Source of the DNA: SM23-78 sp041479965
GTDB lineage: Archaea > Nanobdellota > Nanobdellia > Woesearchaeales > SM23-78
Direction of reading: 5' to 3'
Length of the DNA stretch: 17,428 bases
Assembly: GCA_041479965.1 (NCBI GenBank)
Contig: JBGOZE010000022.1
Span: forward strand, 1-17,428
Shown here one piece after another: positions 1-6,060 of the stretch; within the stretch, counting starts at the first letter, position 1, and each line of letters begins with the position of its first letter. The notes below the pieces were generated by a model that saw only the letters and a list, made by a program, of their open reading frames with translations, had not been told where the DNA came from and ran no database searches. The position numbers and the translations under genes are program-made.

Positions 1-186
1 AGATACTTAACATGCTTGCTTGGGGTCAAATTCTATGGGAGTATATATCCCTGTCCTGCATTAAATTGGAACGGTACACGCTACATCTGCAAGCTTGCCA
101 ATGAACATGCAGATAGGTTAGCAGATGAGTTAAAAAGATGTGGCTGTTCTGCTACCATTATCAATCACGCCCATTTAAAGAAATAG
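1..186 (+). CDS. C-terminal fragment of an unknown protein
   Basis: An open frame enters from the left edge in frame 1 and ends at the TAG at 184-186, giving 61 visible residues. The tail contains a Cys-poor start, then YICKLANEHADRLADELKRC, which looks like an amphipathic helix, and it ends in a basic HLKK. I do not recognise the family and no catalytic motif is visible. The next gene on the same strand starts about 190 bases later behind its own promoter, so the two are probably separate transcripts. It could be a chance open frame, but its composition looks coding. The start lies outside the window. Confidence 0.5.
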   Translation, partial: RYLTCLLGVKFYGSIYPCPALNWNGTRYICKLANEHADRLADELKRCGCSATIINHAHLKK

Positions 187-239
187 AACAAATTGAGTAT
201 TTCTTCAACTGTTCTGCCACCGGGTTTGGGGGTAGAACA
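146..239 (+). repeat. Alternating inverted repeats with mutually exclusive pairing
   Basis: Four segments share one core. GTTCT at 146-150 is followed by GCTACC, AGAACA lies at 185-190, TGTTCT at 210-215 is followed by GCCACC, and GGGGTAGAAC lies at 229-238. Segment 2 can pair with segment 3, and segment 3 (or 1) can pair with segment 4, so the hairpins compete. The first segment lies inside the upstream coding tail and the rest just after its stop. They may end or process that transcript. Confidence 0.4.
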
Positions 240-328
240 AAGAAAGTAAAGGTAGTGTAGTATATAAAGTTTATCTTGTTATTGTGGAAATATACGGAAA
301 TCCACACTGGAATTTGATTTTGCGTTAA

Positions 329-337
329 CTTTTTAAG
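329..337 (+). promoter_or_regulatory. Predicted TATA box for the EF-like gene
   Basis: CTTTTTAAG at 329-337 would place transcription start near 358-360. That leaves a leader of about 17 bases carrying the AGGGGGTGA ribosome-binding site just before the TTG start at 376. A stronger-looking TATATAAA at 261-268 is farther away and would imply a leader of about 85 bases. Confidence 0.4.
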
Positions 338-375
338 AAAGCAGCATTTACTAGCCTTCATTAGGGGGTGATATC

Positions 376-633
376 TTGGTTGACGAGAGAGAAGTGGGAA
401 GGATTTCGCACTATTATTCGAAGATAGGCGTAGCTGTGATTGAGCTTTCTGACACCTTGAAGGTCGGAGAAGTCATCCACATAAGAGGAGCAACTTCGGA
501 TTTCAGCCAGCCAGTTGATTCCATGCAGATAGAGCATGCTTCTGTGCCAGAGGCCAAGGCTGGTGAGAGTATAGGCTTGAAAGTCAAGGAGCATGTCAGG
601 GAGCACGATAAGGTCTTTGTTGTCTCGCCTTGA
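376..633 (+). CDS. Translation elongation factor-like small protein (EF-Tu domain 2-type barrel)
   Basis: An 85-residue protein starting with TTG, chosen because AGGGGGTGA lies at the right distance upstream. From about residue 6 on it matches the stand-alone EF-Tu/EF-1A domain-2-like family: VGRISHYYSKIGVAVIEL, then LKVGEVIHIRG, DSMQIEH, and GESIGLKVKEHVREHDKVF. This fold also occurs at the C-terminus of U32 peptidases. In GTPase factors the domain contacts RNA or the tRNA acceptor end. What the free-standing version does is unknown, so a translation-related role is inferred only from homology. It appears monocistronic, with a T-rich stretch right after the stop. Confidence 0.8.
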   Translation: MVDEREVGRISHYYSKIGVAVIELSDTLKVGEVIHIRGATSDFSQPVDSMQIEHASVPEAKAGESIGLKVKEHVREHDKVFVVSP

Positions 634-639
634 AAAATA

Positions 640-657
640 TTTTTTGAGTATTTTTTT
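640..657 (+). terminator. T-tract terminator after the EF-like gene
   Basis: Two T runs, T6 ending at 645 and T7 at 651-657, follow the stop codon at 633 within 25 bases. Archaeal terminators typically consist of such T runs on the coding strand. No strong hairpin precedes them. Confidence 0.55.
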
Positions 658-732
658 CAGCTTCTTTTGCTGAGTAAGATATTTGCCTAGCCATTCTTCT
701 TTCCTATCAAATAGGATTATTTTTCATTAAAC

Positions 733-741
733 TTATAAATA
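733..741 (+). promoter_or_regulatory. TATA box of the yvcK-like operon
   Basis: TTATAAATA at 733-741 is a strong archaeal TATA match. Transcription would start about 26 bases from its centre, near 763. This lies after the first ATG (756) and just before the ATG at 768, so it decides the start and implies a nearly leaderless mRNA. Confidence 0.6.
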
Positions 742-767
742 CTGATGGGATTATTATGTGTTGGAAA

Positions 768-1700
768 ATGAAGCGCATAGTTGTCATCGGCGGAGGAACT
801 GGCTCTTACACTGTCCTCAGAGGGTTAAAGAAGTATGATGTTGAGCTCACCGCAGTAATTAACATGATGGATTCTGGCGGCAGCGCAGGCAGGCTAAGGG
901 ATGAGTTTGGGTTTTTGCCTCCAGGTGATGTGCGAAGAGGGCTCATTGCTCTGAGCCCTGAGACCAGCATGCTTAGGAAGCTTTTCGAGTACAGGTTCAG
1001 CAAGGGACAGGGTCTTGAAGGCCATAGTTTTGGCAACATCTTATTGACAGCCCTGCGTGACATCACTGGCAGCGATGCTCAGGCAATCGAGGAGGCTGGC
1101 AAAATACTTAATATTAAAGGCAAGGTTTTGCCTGTGACAACAACTGACTCTCACATAGGAGCGATTCTTGAGAACGGACAGGTGATTGTGAGCGAGGTTA
1201 ACCTTTACACTCCAAAGCATGATTCTCGCTTAAGGATAAAGAAAGTCTTCCTGGTGCCTAAGGCAAAGGCTTACAAGCCAGCGGTTGATGCCATCCTGAA
1301 GGCTGATAAGGTAGTGATTGGCCCAGGAGGCTTGCATTATAGCCTCTTGCCTAGCATTCTTGTCAGCGGAATAGTTGCTGCATTAAAGAAGACCAAGGCC
1401 AAGAAGATTTATGTATGCAACATAATGACCAAGGCAGGCGATGCAACTGGCTTCAAGGCTTCTGATTATGTGGACGGACTGGAGAAATACCTTGGCAAGG
1501 GAGTTATTGATTATGTCATATGCAACAACAAGAAGCCTTCTGATAAGCTGCTCAAGGAGTATGAGAAGGAAAAAGCAGAATTTGTTGAGCCTGACCTTAA
1601 AAATCACAGGTTCAAGGTTATAAGGACAGACCTGCTCGATAACATCAACTTAGCAAGGCATAATCCTGACAAGCTCGCGAAAGCAATAATGAGCATCTGA
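768..1700 (+). CDS. YvcK/CofD-like UDP-sugar-binding protein
   Basis: A 310-residue protein of the YvcK (UPF0052) branch of the CofD-like superfamily. Residues 4-13 form the Rossmann nucleotide loop IVVIGGGTGS. Residues 34-55 carry the family signature MDSGGSAGRLR followed by PPGDVRRGL, and GHSFGN follows at 85-90. The length fits the family. Bacterial YvcK binds UDP-N-acetylglucosamine and supports cell-envelope homeostasis and gluconeogenic growth; CofD itself makes the F420 precursor. The motif set fits YvcK better, but the ligand is inferred. An upstream in-frame ATG at 756 (adding MCWK) precedes the predicted transcription start, so 768 is preferred. The next gene starts 9 bases after the stop. 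Confidence 0.85.
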   Translation: MKRIVVIGGGTGSYTVLRGLKKYDVELTAVINMMDSGGSAGRLRDEFGFLPPGDVRRGLIALSPETSMLRKLFEYRFSKGQGLEGHSFGNILLTALRDITGSDAQAIEEAGKILNIKGKVLPVTTTDSHIGAILENGQVIVSEVNLYTPKHDSRLRIKKVFLVPKAKAYKPAVDAILKADKVVIGPGGLHYSLLPSILVSGIVAALKKTKAKKIYVCNIMTKAGDATGFKASDYVDGLEKYLGKGVIDYVICNNKKPSDKLLKEYEKEKAEFVEPDLKNHRFKVIRTDLLDNINLARHNPDKLAKAIMSI

Positions 1701-1709
1701 GGCAGAACA

Positions 1710-2339
1710 ATGATAAAACTTCTCATCTTTGACCTTGACAACACCCTCTTCGATACCTATGGCCAGCTAGGCATAAAAGTGCTTGACAAGATGATTAAGC
1801 GCATGAGAAGGGCTGGCTTGACAGTGAAGCAGGAAAAGGTTTTGAGAGAAAAATACATATTCACGGGATTCAGGATTCTTGCCAATGAGCTGAGGCTTTC
1901 AGATAAGGTCAAGAAGATAGGCATGTCTGTCTATGAGGAGATGGACCTATCAGGCATAAAGCCTTTTGACGATATTGATGTTATTGGCTCTTTGGAGCAG
2001 AAAAAAGCCCTGGTCACCTCTGGCACAAAAGAGGTGCAGATGAACAAGATAAGGATTCTTGACATAGGGCACCTGTTTGATGATGTGGTGGTTGATGAAA
2101 CCAACAATCTGGAGGGAAGGAAGAGGATATTCTCTGAGCTGGCAAAGCATTATAGGCTGAAGCCAGAGCAGGTATTAGTCATAGGAGATAATCCTGAGAT
2201 TGAGCTGGCTGCTGGAAAAAGTTTGGGGATGATTACTGTCCAAATAAGAAGGAGAGAGCATGTGCTCGAGGGGCAAGCAGATTATCATGTCAAGGGCTTG
2301 CATGAGATGAAGGATATTATTGAGGATGCTGGAAGATGA
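1710..2339 (+). CDS. HAD-family hydrolase, probable small-molecule phosphatase
   Basis: A 209-residue haloacid dehalogenase-superfamily protein. Motif I is FDLDNT with nucleophile D8 and acid/base D10; motif II is LVTSGT near 102-106; the motif III lysine is probably K138 in GRKRI; motif IV is GDNPEIE, with D160 and E163 as the Mg2+ acids. Residues of about 15-85 form a small helical cap, as in subfamily I phosphatases of the Gph/YjjG type. The substrate cannot be read from sequence. It sits 9 bases after the YvcK-like gene, and its stop overlaps the next start in an ATGA, so the three genes are surely co-transcribed. That context suggests a sugar phosphate substrate. Confidence 0.85.
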   Translation: MIKLLIFDLDNTLFDTYGQLGIKVLDKMIKRMRRAGLTVKQEKVLREKYIFTGFRILANELRLSDKVKKIGMSVYEEMDLSGIKPFDDIDVIGSLEQKKALVTSGTKEVQMNKIRILDIGHLFDDVVVDETNNLEGRKRIFSELAKHYRLKPEQVLVIGDNPEIELAAGKSLGMITVQIRRREHVLEGQADYHVKGLHEMKDIIEDAGR

Positions 2340-3046
2340 AGGCTGGCAAGAAACTCAAGGCAGCAGAAAAATGGCCAGAGCAGCTGATGGCTGGCTATTA
2401 TTTCAAGGACATGCAAGCCTGCCCTTGCAGAGAAGCATTTGAAGGCATAACCTTCGTCTGGGAAGCTCTTGTGAAAAAGGATAAGCTGCTCGACATAGAG
2501 CACACTGTCAACCATGGCAAGCTAGCCAGCACCAGCAAGACAGAAGGCAAGGTAAAGATAGGCAAGAACACAGTTGTCGATCACTTTGTAAAGATAGAAG
2601 GGCCTGTGATGATTGGAGAGAACTGCATAATAAAGAAAGGAGCTTACATCAGGCACGGTACCATCATCGGAAATAATTGCACCATCGGGCACAACAGCGA
2701 GATAAAGAACTCCATTCTGTTTGACGGCGCCACTGTATCTGAGAAGACCTATGTCGGCGACAGCATCCTAGGTAAAGGAGCGTGGGTGGCCACTGGAATC
2801 ACTCTGGGCAATTTCAAGCTGAACAAAAGAGAAGTGGCTGTATTTGTCCACGGTAAGGCCTATGATACTGGTCTCAAGAAGCTTGGGTGTGTGATCGGCG
2901 ACAATGCAAGGCTGGGCAACAACCTGGTATTCAGCCCAGGAACCCTTATAGGTCCAGGCGCAGTCATCTATTCGAGGATGCCAAGCTTCTTTGAAGCAGG
3001 CAATACCTATGAAGTTGAGCAGTCTGTGAAGAGGAAAAATAGCTGA
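2336..3046 (+). CDS. Left-handed beta-helix acyltransferase, GlmU C-terminal-like
   Basis: A 236-residue protein whose residues of about 70-213 are hexapeptide repeats (VMIGENCIIKKGAY, IIGNNCTIGHNSEI, VIGDNARLGN, TLIGPGAVI), forming a left-handed parallel beta-helix. TYVGDSILGKGAWVATGIT, then NFK, KAYDTGLKKLG and VIGDNARLG follow the order seen in the C-terminal acyltransferase half of archaeal GlmU-type bifunctional sugar-phosphate nucleotidylyltransferases. The N-terminal nucleotidylyltransferase half is missing; about 55 residues of unassigned sequence, including a CPC at 29-31, stand in its place. It probably acetylates an amino-sugar phosphate, or only binds UDP-sugar. The ATGA overlap with the HAD gene and the YvcK-like neighbour support a UDP-GlcNAc link. 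Family assignment is firm; substrate is inferred. Confidence 0.8.
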   Translation: MKAGKKLKAAEKWPEQLMAGYYFKDMQACPCREAFEGITFVWEALVKKDKLLDIEHTVNHGKLASTSKTEGKVKIGKNTVVDHFVKIEGPVMIGENCIIKKGAYIRHGTIIGNNCTIGHNSEIKNSILFDGATVSEKTYVGDSILGKGAWVATGITLGNFKLNKREVAVFVHGKAYDTGLKKLGCVIGDNARLGNNLVFSPGTLIGPGAVIYSRMPSFFEAGNTYEVEQSVKRKNS

Positions 3047-3070
3047 TGCCTAAGAAAAATAGCTTATGCT
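3031..3070 (+). repeat. 20-base imperfect tandem duplication at the gene end
   Basis: Positions 3031-3050 and 3051-3070 are tandem 20-base units matching at 16 positions, with core GAAAAATAGCT. The first unit contains the stop codon of the beta-helix gene at 3044-3046. It looks like a local slippage duplication that lengthened the intergenic spacer. Confidence 0.6.
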
Positions 3071-3086
3071 TGTTTCTTACTAAGAA

Positions 3087-3096
3087 CTTTTAAATA
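3087..3096 (+). promoter_or_regulatory. TATA box of the NFACT-methyltransferase operon
   Basis: CTTTTAAATA at 3087-3096 is a clear archaeal TATA match. Its centre lies about 21 bases before the ATG at 3113 and 27 before the ATG at 3119, so the mRNA would be leaderless or nearly so. Confidence 0.6.
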
Positions 3097-3112
3097 GTCT
3101 GCCTTATTTTTT

Positions 3113-4234
3113 ATGCCTATGAAAACAGAACTCACCTCACTGGACCTGCACTACTTGATAAAGGAGCTCCAGCAATTAGTTGGCGCTCGAGTCGACAAGT
3201 TCTATGAGAAATACGATGACAAGAAAGAGTTCTTGTTTGTCTTCCACAAGGTAGGAGCTGGCAAGTTCATGCTTAGGATCCATCTCTCCAACCTTGCCTA
3301 TCTCACGGATTACAAGCAGGTTTTTCCTGACTCTCCTCCTGGCTTTTGCGTTTTTTTGAGAAAACATCTAGGAACTGGACGGGTCAAGGAAGTCAGGCAG
3401 AAAGGGTTTGACAGGATTCTTGAGATTGTGTTTGACACCAAGGAAGGAGTTAGAATCTTGATATGCGAGCTTTTCAGCAAAGGCAACATGGTGCTAGTTG
3501 ACGAGGAATACAAGATAAAAGGCCTGCTTGAGAGCCAGAACTGGGAATCCAGGACTGTGCGTGGAGGAGCAAAATATGAATATCCTCCTTGCCAGGAAGA
3601 TACTCCAAGTCTTGGCGAGGAGCAATTAAAAAAAATTGTTTCAGACTCAAAAATGGACTTAGTCGTCAAGACTCTTGCAGTCAACCTCGGGCTTGGAGGA
3701 TTATACGCGGAGGAGCTTCTCGCAAGGGCAGGCACTGGCAATGACAAGAACAAGCTTGGCGACCAGGAAATAAAAAAAGTTTATGCTGAGCTCAAAGGAT
3801 TGTTCAAAGAGGAGATAAAAGCAAACAAATTTGATGATGAAATTGTGCCCTTTGTCTTTTCCCGGGCTGCAGGCGCAACTGAGCGGATTGATTATCCTAG
3901 CTTCAGCAAAGCCCTTGATGAGAACCTAAGTATCAAGGCAGCCAGCGCTGCAGATGACAAGATGGTTAGGGAAAAGCAGACCAAGCAGAACAAGGTTAAG
4001 CTCGTTGTTCAAAAGCAAGAGCAAAGATTAAAAGAGCTTGAGACAAGCATTATTGACAACCAGAGAAAAGGAGAGCTTATCTACGAGCATTACCAGGAAA
4101 TAAAAGAGCTGCTTGACAGCATCAACGCTGACAGGAAGAAGATGAGCTGGGAAGAATTGAAGAAAAAATATGCAGGCAACAAACTAATTAAAAGCATTGA
4201 TGAGAAGCAAGGGCAGGTGATTATTGAACTATGA
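3113..4234 (+). CDS. NFACT-N (Rqc2/NEMF/FbpA-like) protein lacking the C-terminal NFACT-R domain
   Basis: A 373-residue protein. Residues 6-160 match the NFACT-N domain (LTSLDLHYLIKEL, GARVDKFYE, LRIHLSNLAYLT, PPGFCVFLRKHL, RILEIVF). Residues 185-212 resemble the helix-hairpin-helix stretch (LGLGGLYAEELLARAG), and about 284-345 form a charged coiled coil. Full-length archaeal Rqc2/NEMF continues into an NFACT-R (DUF814) domain after a stretch like the one ending here (KLIKSIDEKQGQVIIEL); this protein stops at that boundary. The family binds 60S/50S-peptidyl-tRNA complexes in ribosome-associated quality control. Its stop overlaps the methyltransferase start in ATGA, so the short form is not an assembly end. 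The start could also be the ATG at 3119. Confidence 0.85.
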   Translation: MPMKTELTSLDLHYLIKELQQLVGARVDKFYEKYDDKKEFLFVFHKVGAGKFMLRIHLSNLAYLTDYKQVFPDSPPGFCVFLRKHLGTGRVKEVRQKGFDRILEIVFDTKEGVRILICELFSKGNMVLVDEEYKIKGLLESQNWESRTVRGGAKYEYPPCQEDTPSLGEEQLKKIVSDSKMDLVVKTLAVNLGLGGLYAEELLARAGTGNDKNKLGDQEIKKVYAELKGLFKEEIKANKFDDEIVPFVFSRAAGATERIDYPSFSKALDENLSIKAASAADDKMVREKQTKQNKVKLVVQKQEQRLKELETSIIDNQRKGELIYEHYQEIKELLDSINADRKKMSWEELKKKYAGNKLIKSIDEKQGQVIIEL

Positions 4235-5115
4235 ACCCTTTCATCCAAAGATATAAGGAGCTAGGTGAGGAATTCAATCCTGAAGATATTAAGCCCAAGC
4301 CGGCTTTGCGAGTGAACACTCTCAAGACCAGCGACTCAGAGCTGCTCAGAAGGCTCAACGCCAAGCTCACCAAGATAGATTGGCTTAGTCACGGCTATCA
4401 TTATGAGTCAGAATTCTCCATGGGCGCTACTCCTGAATACCTGCAAGGCTTTTGCTATCTTCAGGAGGCTGCCAGCCAGTTGGCTGCAGAAGCGCTCGAC
4501 CCAAAGCCTGGAGAATTGGTGCTTGACATGTGCGCTGCTCCTGGCAGCAAGACCACTCACCTTGCCATGCTGATGGATAACAAGGGAAAGATAATCGCGC
4601 TTGACTCTAATAATCCCAGGCTTCCTAGCCTGCAGAACAACTTGGAAAGGTGCGGAGTGAGCAACACTATTGTCTACAAAAAAGATGCGCGGTTCGCAGA
4701 TGACCTCGGATTGAAGTTTGACAGGATACTGCTTGATGCTCCTTGCTCAGGCAACTTTGCCAATGATGAGCAATGGTTTGAGGAGAGAAAAGTAGATGAT
4801 TTGAAGATGATGGTCAAAGCCCAGAGGCAGCTTCTTGAGGCTGCGCTCACTGTGCTGAAGACTGGAGGAGTGCTTGTGTACTCGACTTGCTCTCTTGAGC
4901 CTGAGGAGGATGAGCTAAACATTGACTGGTTGCTTAGCCACAGGACAGATATTGCGCTTGAGCCTGTCGAAGCAAAGATAGGTGATAAGGGCTTGACAGC
5001 TGTTTTTGGCAAGGAACTGAACAAGGAAGTGGCCAAGTGCAGGAGGCTCTGGCCCCGTAGGACAGGAACTCAAGGGTTTTTCTTGGCCAAGATAAGAAAA
5101 ATTAATAAACACTGA
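4231..5115 (+). CDS. NOP2/Sun-family RNA cytosine-C5 methyltransferase
   Basis: A 294-residue SAM-dependent RNA m5C methyltransferase. It shows the RNA-binding lead-in ALRVNTLK (25-32), SAM motif I LDMCAAPGSKT (98-108), DAPCSG with the release-assisting Cys172, and STCSLEPEEDE with catalytic Cys220. The C-terminus RRLWPRRTGTQGFFLAKI is the usual family ending. It has neither an N-terminal NusB-like nor a PUA domain, which makes it a minimal type like archaeal tRNA enzymes of the Trm4/NSUN6 group. Whether the target is tRNA or rRNA cannot be told. It is translationally coupled to the NFACT gene, placing it with translation-related functions. Confidence 0.9.
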   Translation: MNPFIQRYKELGEEFNPEDIKPKPALRVNTLKTSDSELLRRLNAKLTKIDWLSHGYHYESEFSMGATPEYLQGFCYLQEAASQLAAEALDPKPGELVLDMCAAPGSKTTHLAMLMDNKGKIIALDSNNPRLPSLQNNLERCGVSNTIVYKKDARFADDLGLKFDRILLDAPCSGNFANDEQWFEERKVDDLKMMVKAQRQLLEAALTVLKTGGVLVYSTCSLEPEEDELNIDWLLSHRTDIALEPVEAKIGDKGLTAVFGKELNKEVAKCRRLWPRRTGTQGFFLAKIRKINKH

Positions 5116-5136
5116 AATCAACGACTATATCTGGAC

Positions 5137-5544
5137 ATGTTCAAGAAACTTAGAAATAAAGACCTTGAAGATAATCTGGAGCAAAAAGTTGATAAGAGCC
5201 CGGTGGATTTAGAGAATTATTTGGGCACAGTCTATGTCACTAAGAATAATTCTAAATACGAAATAACTGATGAAGGGGAGTTCAAAGGTAGGCCTAGCAT
5301 CGAGGGAGCTAAGATTAGCATGGCTGCTGGAATTGATGAATCAGTCATGAGTGATTTCTTGTTCTGTATGAGCGCAGATTATGATAAGGCGATGGAAGAG
5401 TTTGATTATTTCGTCCAGAAATACGGCCAAAAGCTCAGGCCTGGTCTGCGCCTGGTCGCAAGCCTGACTCCTGAGGCGAGAAGAGAGAAACACAGGGTAG
5501 GGATAATAACTAGCCCCATATCATCAATAGAATATGCTCGATGA
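5137..5544 (+). CDS. Hypothetical protein, 135 residues
   Basis: I do not recognise this family. The ATG at 5137 lies 21 bases after the methyltransferase stop, and an AT-rich stretch (AATTAATAAAC, about 5099-5109) could serve as its own promoter and give a nearly leaderless mRNA. The protein is soluble, with no signal or membrane segment. The first 25 residues are highly charged. Residues of about 28-50 suggest a short beta region (GTVYVTKNNSKYEI), followed by helices (DESVMSDFLFCMSADYDKAM) and a basic C-terminal part (LRPGLRLVASLTPEARREKH). Codon use matches its neighbours, supporting a real gene. Co-transcription with the RNA methyltransferase is possible. Confidence 0.7.
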   Translation: MFKKLRNKDLEDNLEQKVDKSPVDLENYLGTVYVTKNNSKYEITDEGEFKGRPSIEGAKISMAAGIDESVMSDFLFCMSADYDKAMEEFDYFVQKYGQKLRPGLRLVASLTPEARREKHRVGIITSPISSIEYAR

Positions 5545-5602
5545 GTTGTTGTTTCCCTTCTGCTTAGGCTCAAAAAGTTTTCTGGTTTCTCCGGAATTTC
5601 TC

Positions 5603-5610
5603 CATTTTTT
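5603..5610 (+). terminator. Possible T-run terminator
   Basis: A T6 run at 5605-5610 follows the 135-residue gene by about 60 bases and precedes the next TATA box. It is the only T run in this spacer; there is no hairpin. The assignment is weak. Confidence 0.3.
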
Positions 5611-5620
5611 AGGCATAGCA

Positions 5621-5630
5621 TTATTTAAAC
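5621..5630 (+). promoter_or_regulatory. TATA box for the 78-residue gene
   Basis: TTATTTAAAC at 5621-5630 fits an archaeal TATA box. Start of transcription is predicted near 5651-5653, at the centre of the palindrome at 5643-5661. Confidence 0.5.
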
Positions 5631-5642
5631 CACCTCAGGGCT

Positions 5643-5661
5643 TGTTCTTGTCACAAGAACA
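5643..5661. promoter_or_regulatory. Perfect 9-1-9 palindrome at a predicted transcription start (candidate operator)
   Basis: TGTTCTTGT, one C, then ACAAGAACA form an exact inverted repeat. It lies between the TATA box at 5621-5630 and the ribosome-binding site GAGGTGAT at 5663-5670. A dimeric regulator bound here would block transcription start. As RNA it would give a hairpin with almost no loop, so a DNA-level operator is more likely. Confidence 0.5.
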
Positions 5662-5675
5662 CGAGGTGATCCATA

Positions 5676-5912
5676 ATGGGATTAAGCAACCGGAAGGAAG
5701 AAGAGCTAAAAAGGATGCCCCGCATCCAGAGCAGGATAAAAACGAGCAAGAACGGCAGGTACATCATACAGCAGACAGTGATAACCAACGTCAAGCCAAT
5801 AGAATACTACAACGCCATCCTTGCCAACACTGTCAAGATGACAGACGAACCCCTGGAAGATGACGAGCTCATGGTCGAGGACGGGGCTGAGATTGCAAGG
5901 AAGATGAAGTGA
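5676..5912 (+). CDS. Hypothetical small protein, 78 residues
   Basis: I do not recognise a named family. The ATG at 5676 has a good ribosome-binding site (GAGGTGAT, 5663-5670) and a TATA box upstream. The N-terminal third is strongly basic (MGLSNRKEEELKRMPRIQSR). The middle has beta-like sequence (NGRYIIQQTVITNVKPIEYY), and the last 25 residues are acidic (DEPLEDDELMVEDGAE) before a basic end. No signal peptide or membrane segment is visible. The split charge suggests contact with a nucleic acid or with a basic partner, but that is a guess. A second frame (5534-5863) overlaps it but lacks a ribosome-binding site and has an unlikely composition. Confidence 0.7.
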   Translation: MGLSNRKEEELKRMPRIQSRIKTSKNGRYIIQQTVITNVKPIEYYNAILANTVKMTDEPLEDDELMVEDGAEIARKMK

Positions 5913-5925
5913 GATTCTGAAATTA

Positions 5926-5949
5926 TTTGTTTTTTTTCTTTTTTTGTTA
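5926..5949 (+). terminator. T-rich terminator after the 78-residue gene
   Basis: T8 at 5930-5937, one C, and T7 at 5939-5945 follow the stop at 5912. This is a typical archaeal T-tract terminator and separates the gene from the toxin-antitoxin operon. Confidence 0.65.
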
Positions 5950-5970
5950 TTGGAATGCAAAGAATTCCAA
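5950..5970. repeat. Inverted repeat 1 upstream of the toxin-antitoxin operon
   Basis: TTGGAAT (5950-5956) and ATTCCAA (5964-5970) are exact inverted copies with a 7-base spacer. Lying right behind a T-tract, it is either part of the terminator region or the first of three stacked repeats in the following control region. Confidence 0.5.
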
Positions 5971-5972
5971 TT

Positions 5973-5997
5973 CAAAAATTCGAGCAATGAATTTTTG
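5973..5997. repeat. Inverted repeat 2 upstream of the toxin-antitoxin operon
   Basis: CAAAAATTC (5973-5981) and GAATTTTTG (5989-5997) are exact 9-base inverted copies around a 7-base spacer, the same spacer length as repeat 1. Its right arm is shared with repeat 3, so the two structures exclude each other. Confidence 0.5.
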
Positions 5998-6009
5998 TTA
6001 TAACAAAAA
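5992..6009. repeat. Inverted repeat 3: perfect 18-base palindrome
   Basis: TTTTTGTTATAACAAAAA at 5992-6009 is an exact palindrome without a spacer. It sits 14 bases before the TATA box of the toxin-antitoxin operon, a usual position for an archaeal regulator site, and could be bound by the AbrB-type antitoxin. Confidence 0.5.
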
Positions 6010-6041
6010 GTTTAACCGAAAGTTATATAAATAAGTTTAAC
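6008..6041 (+). promoter_or_regulatory. TATA box flanked by two direct repeats
   Basis: TTATATAAATA at 6023-6033 is a strong TATA box. It is bracketed by two identical copies of AAGTTTAAC at 6008-6016 and 6033-6041, 25 bases apart. The second copy touches the TATA box and lies in the zone covered by RNA polymerase, so a protein binding both copies would repress. Transcription start is predicted at about 6053. Confidence 0.55.
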
Positions 6042-6060
6042 ATTACGAGAGGTGCTTGGA

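Noticed and set aside
261..268. TATATAAA as the promoter of the EF-like gene
   Set aside because: A good TATA match, but it would leave a leader of about 85 bases, while a nearer candidate at 329-337 fits the ribosome-binding site better. It remains possible for a small RNA, though no box C/D pattern was seen.
161..361. 66-residue minus-strand open frame
   Set aside because: It overlaps the end of the plus-strand coding tail and the promoter region, lacks a ribosome-binding site, and its sequence looks like translated AT-rich spacer.
3310..3753. 147-residue minus-strand open frame
   Set aside because: It lies wholly antisense to the well-supported NFACT-N gene and has Ser/Pro-rich shadow composition.
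4674..5036. 120-residue minus-strand open frame
   Set aside because: Antisense to the RNA methyltransferase, with serine-rich composition produced by the opposite strand.
5534..5863. 109-residue plus-strand open frame overlapping the 78-residue gene
   Set aside because: No ribosome-binding site, it begins inside the previous gene, and its His/Gln/Pro-rich composition is typical of an out-of-frame reading of the real gene.
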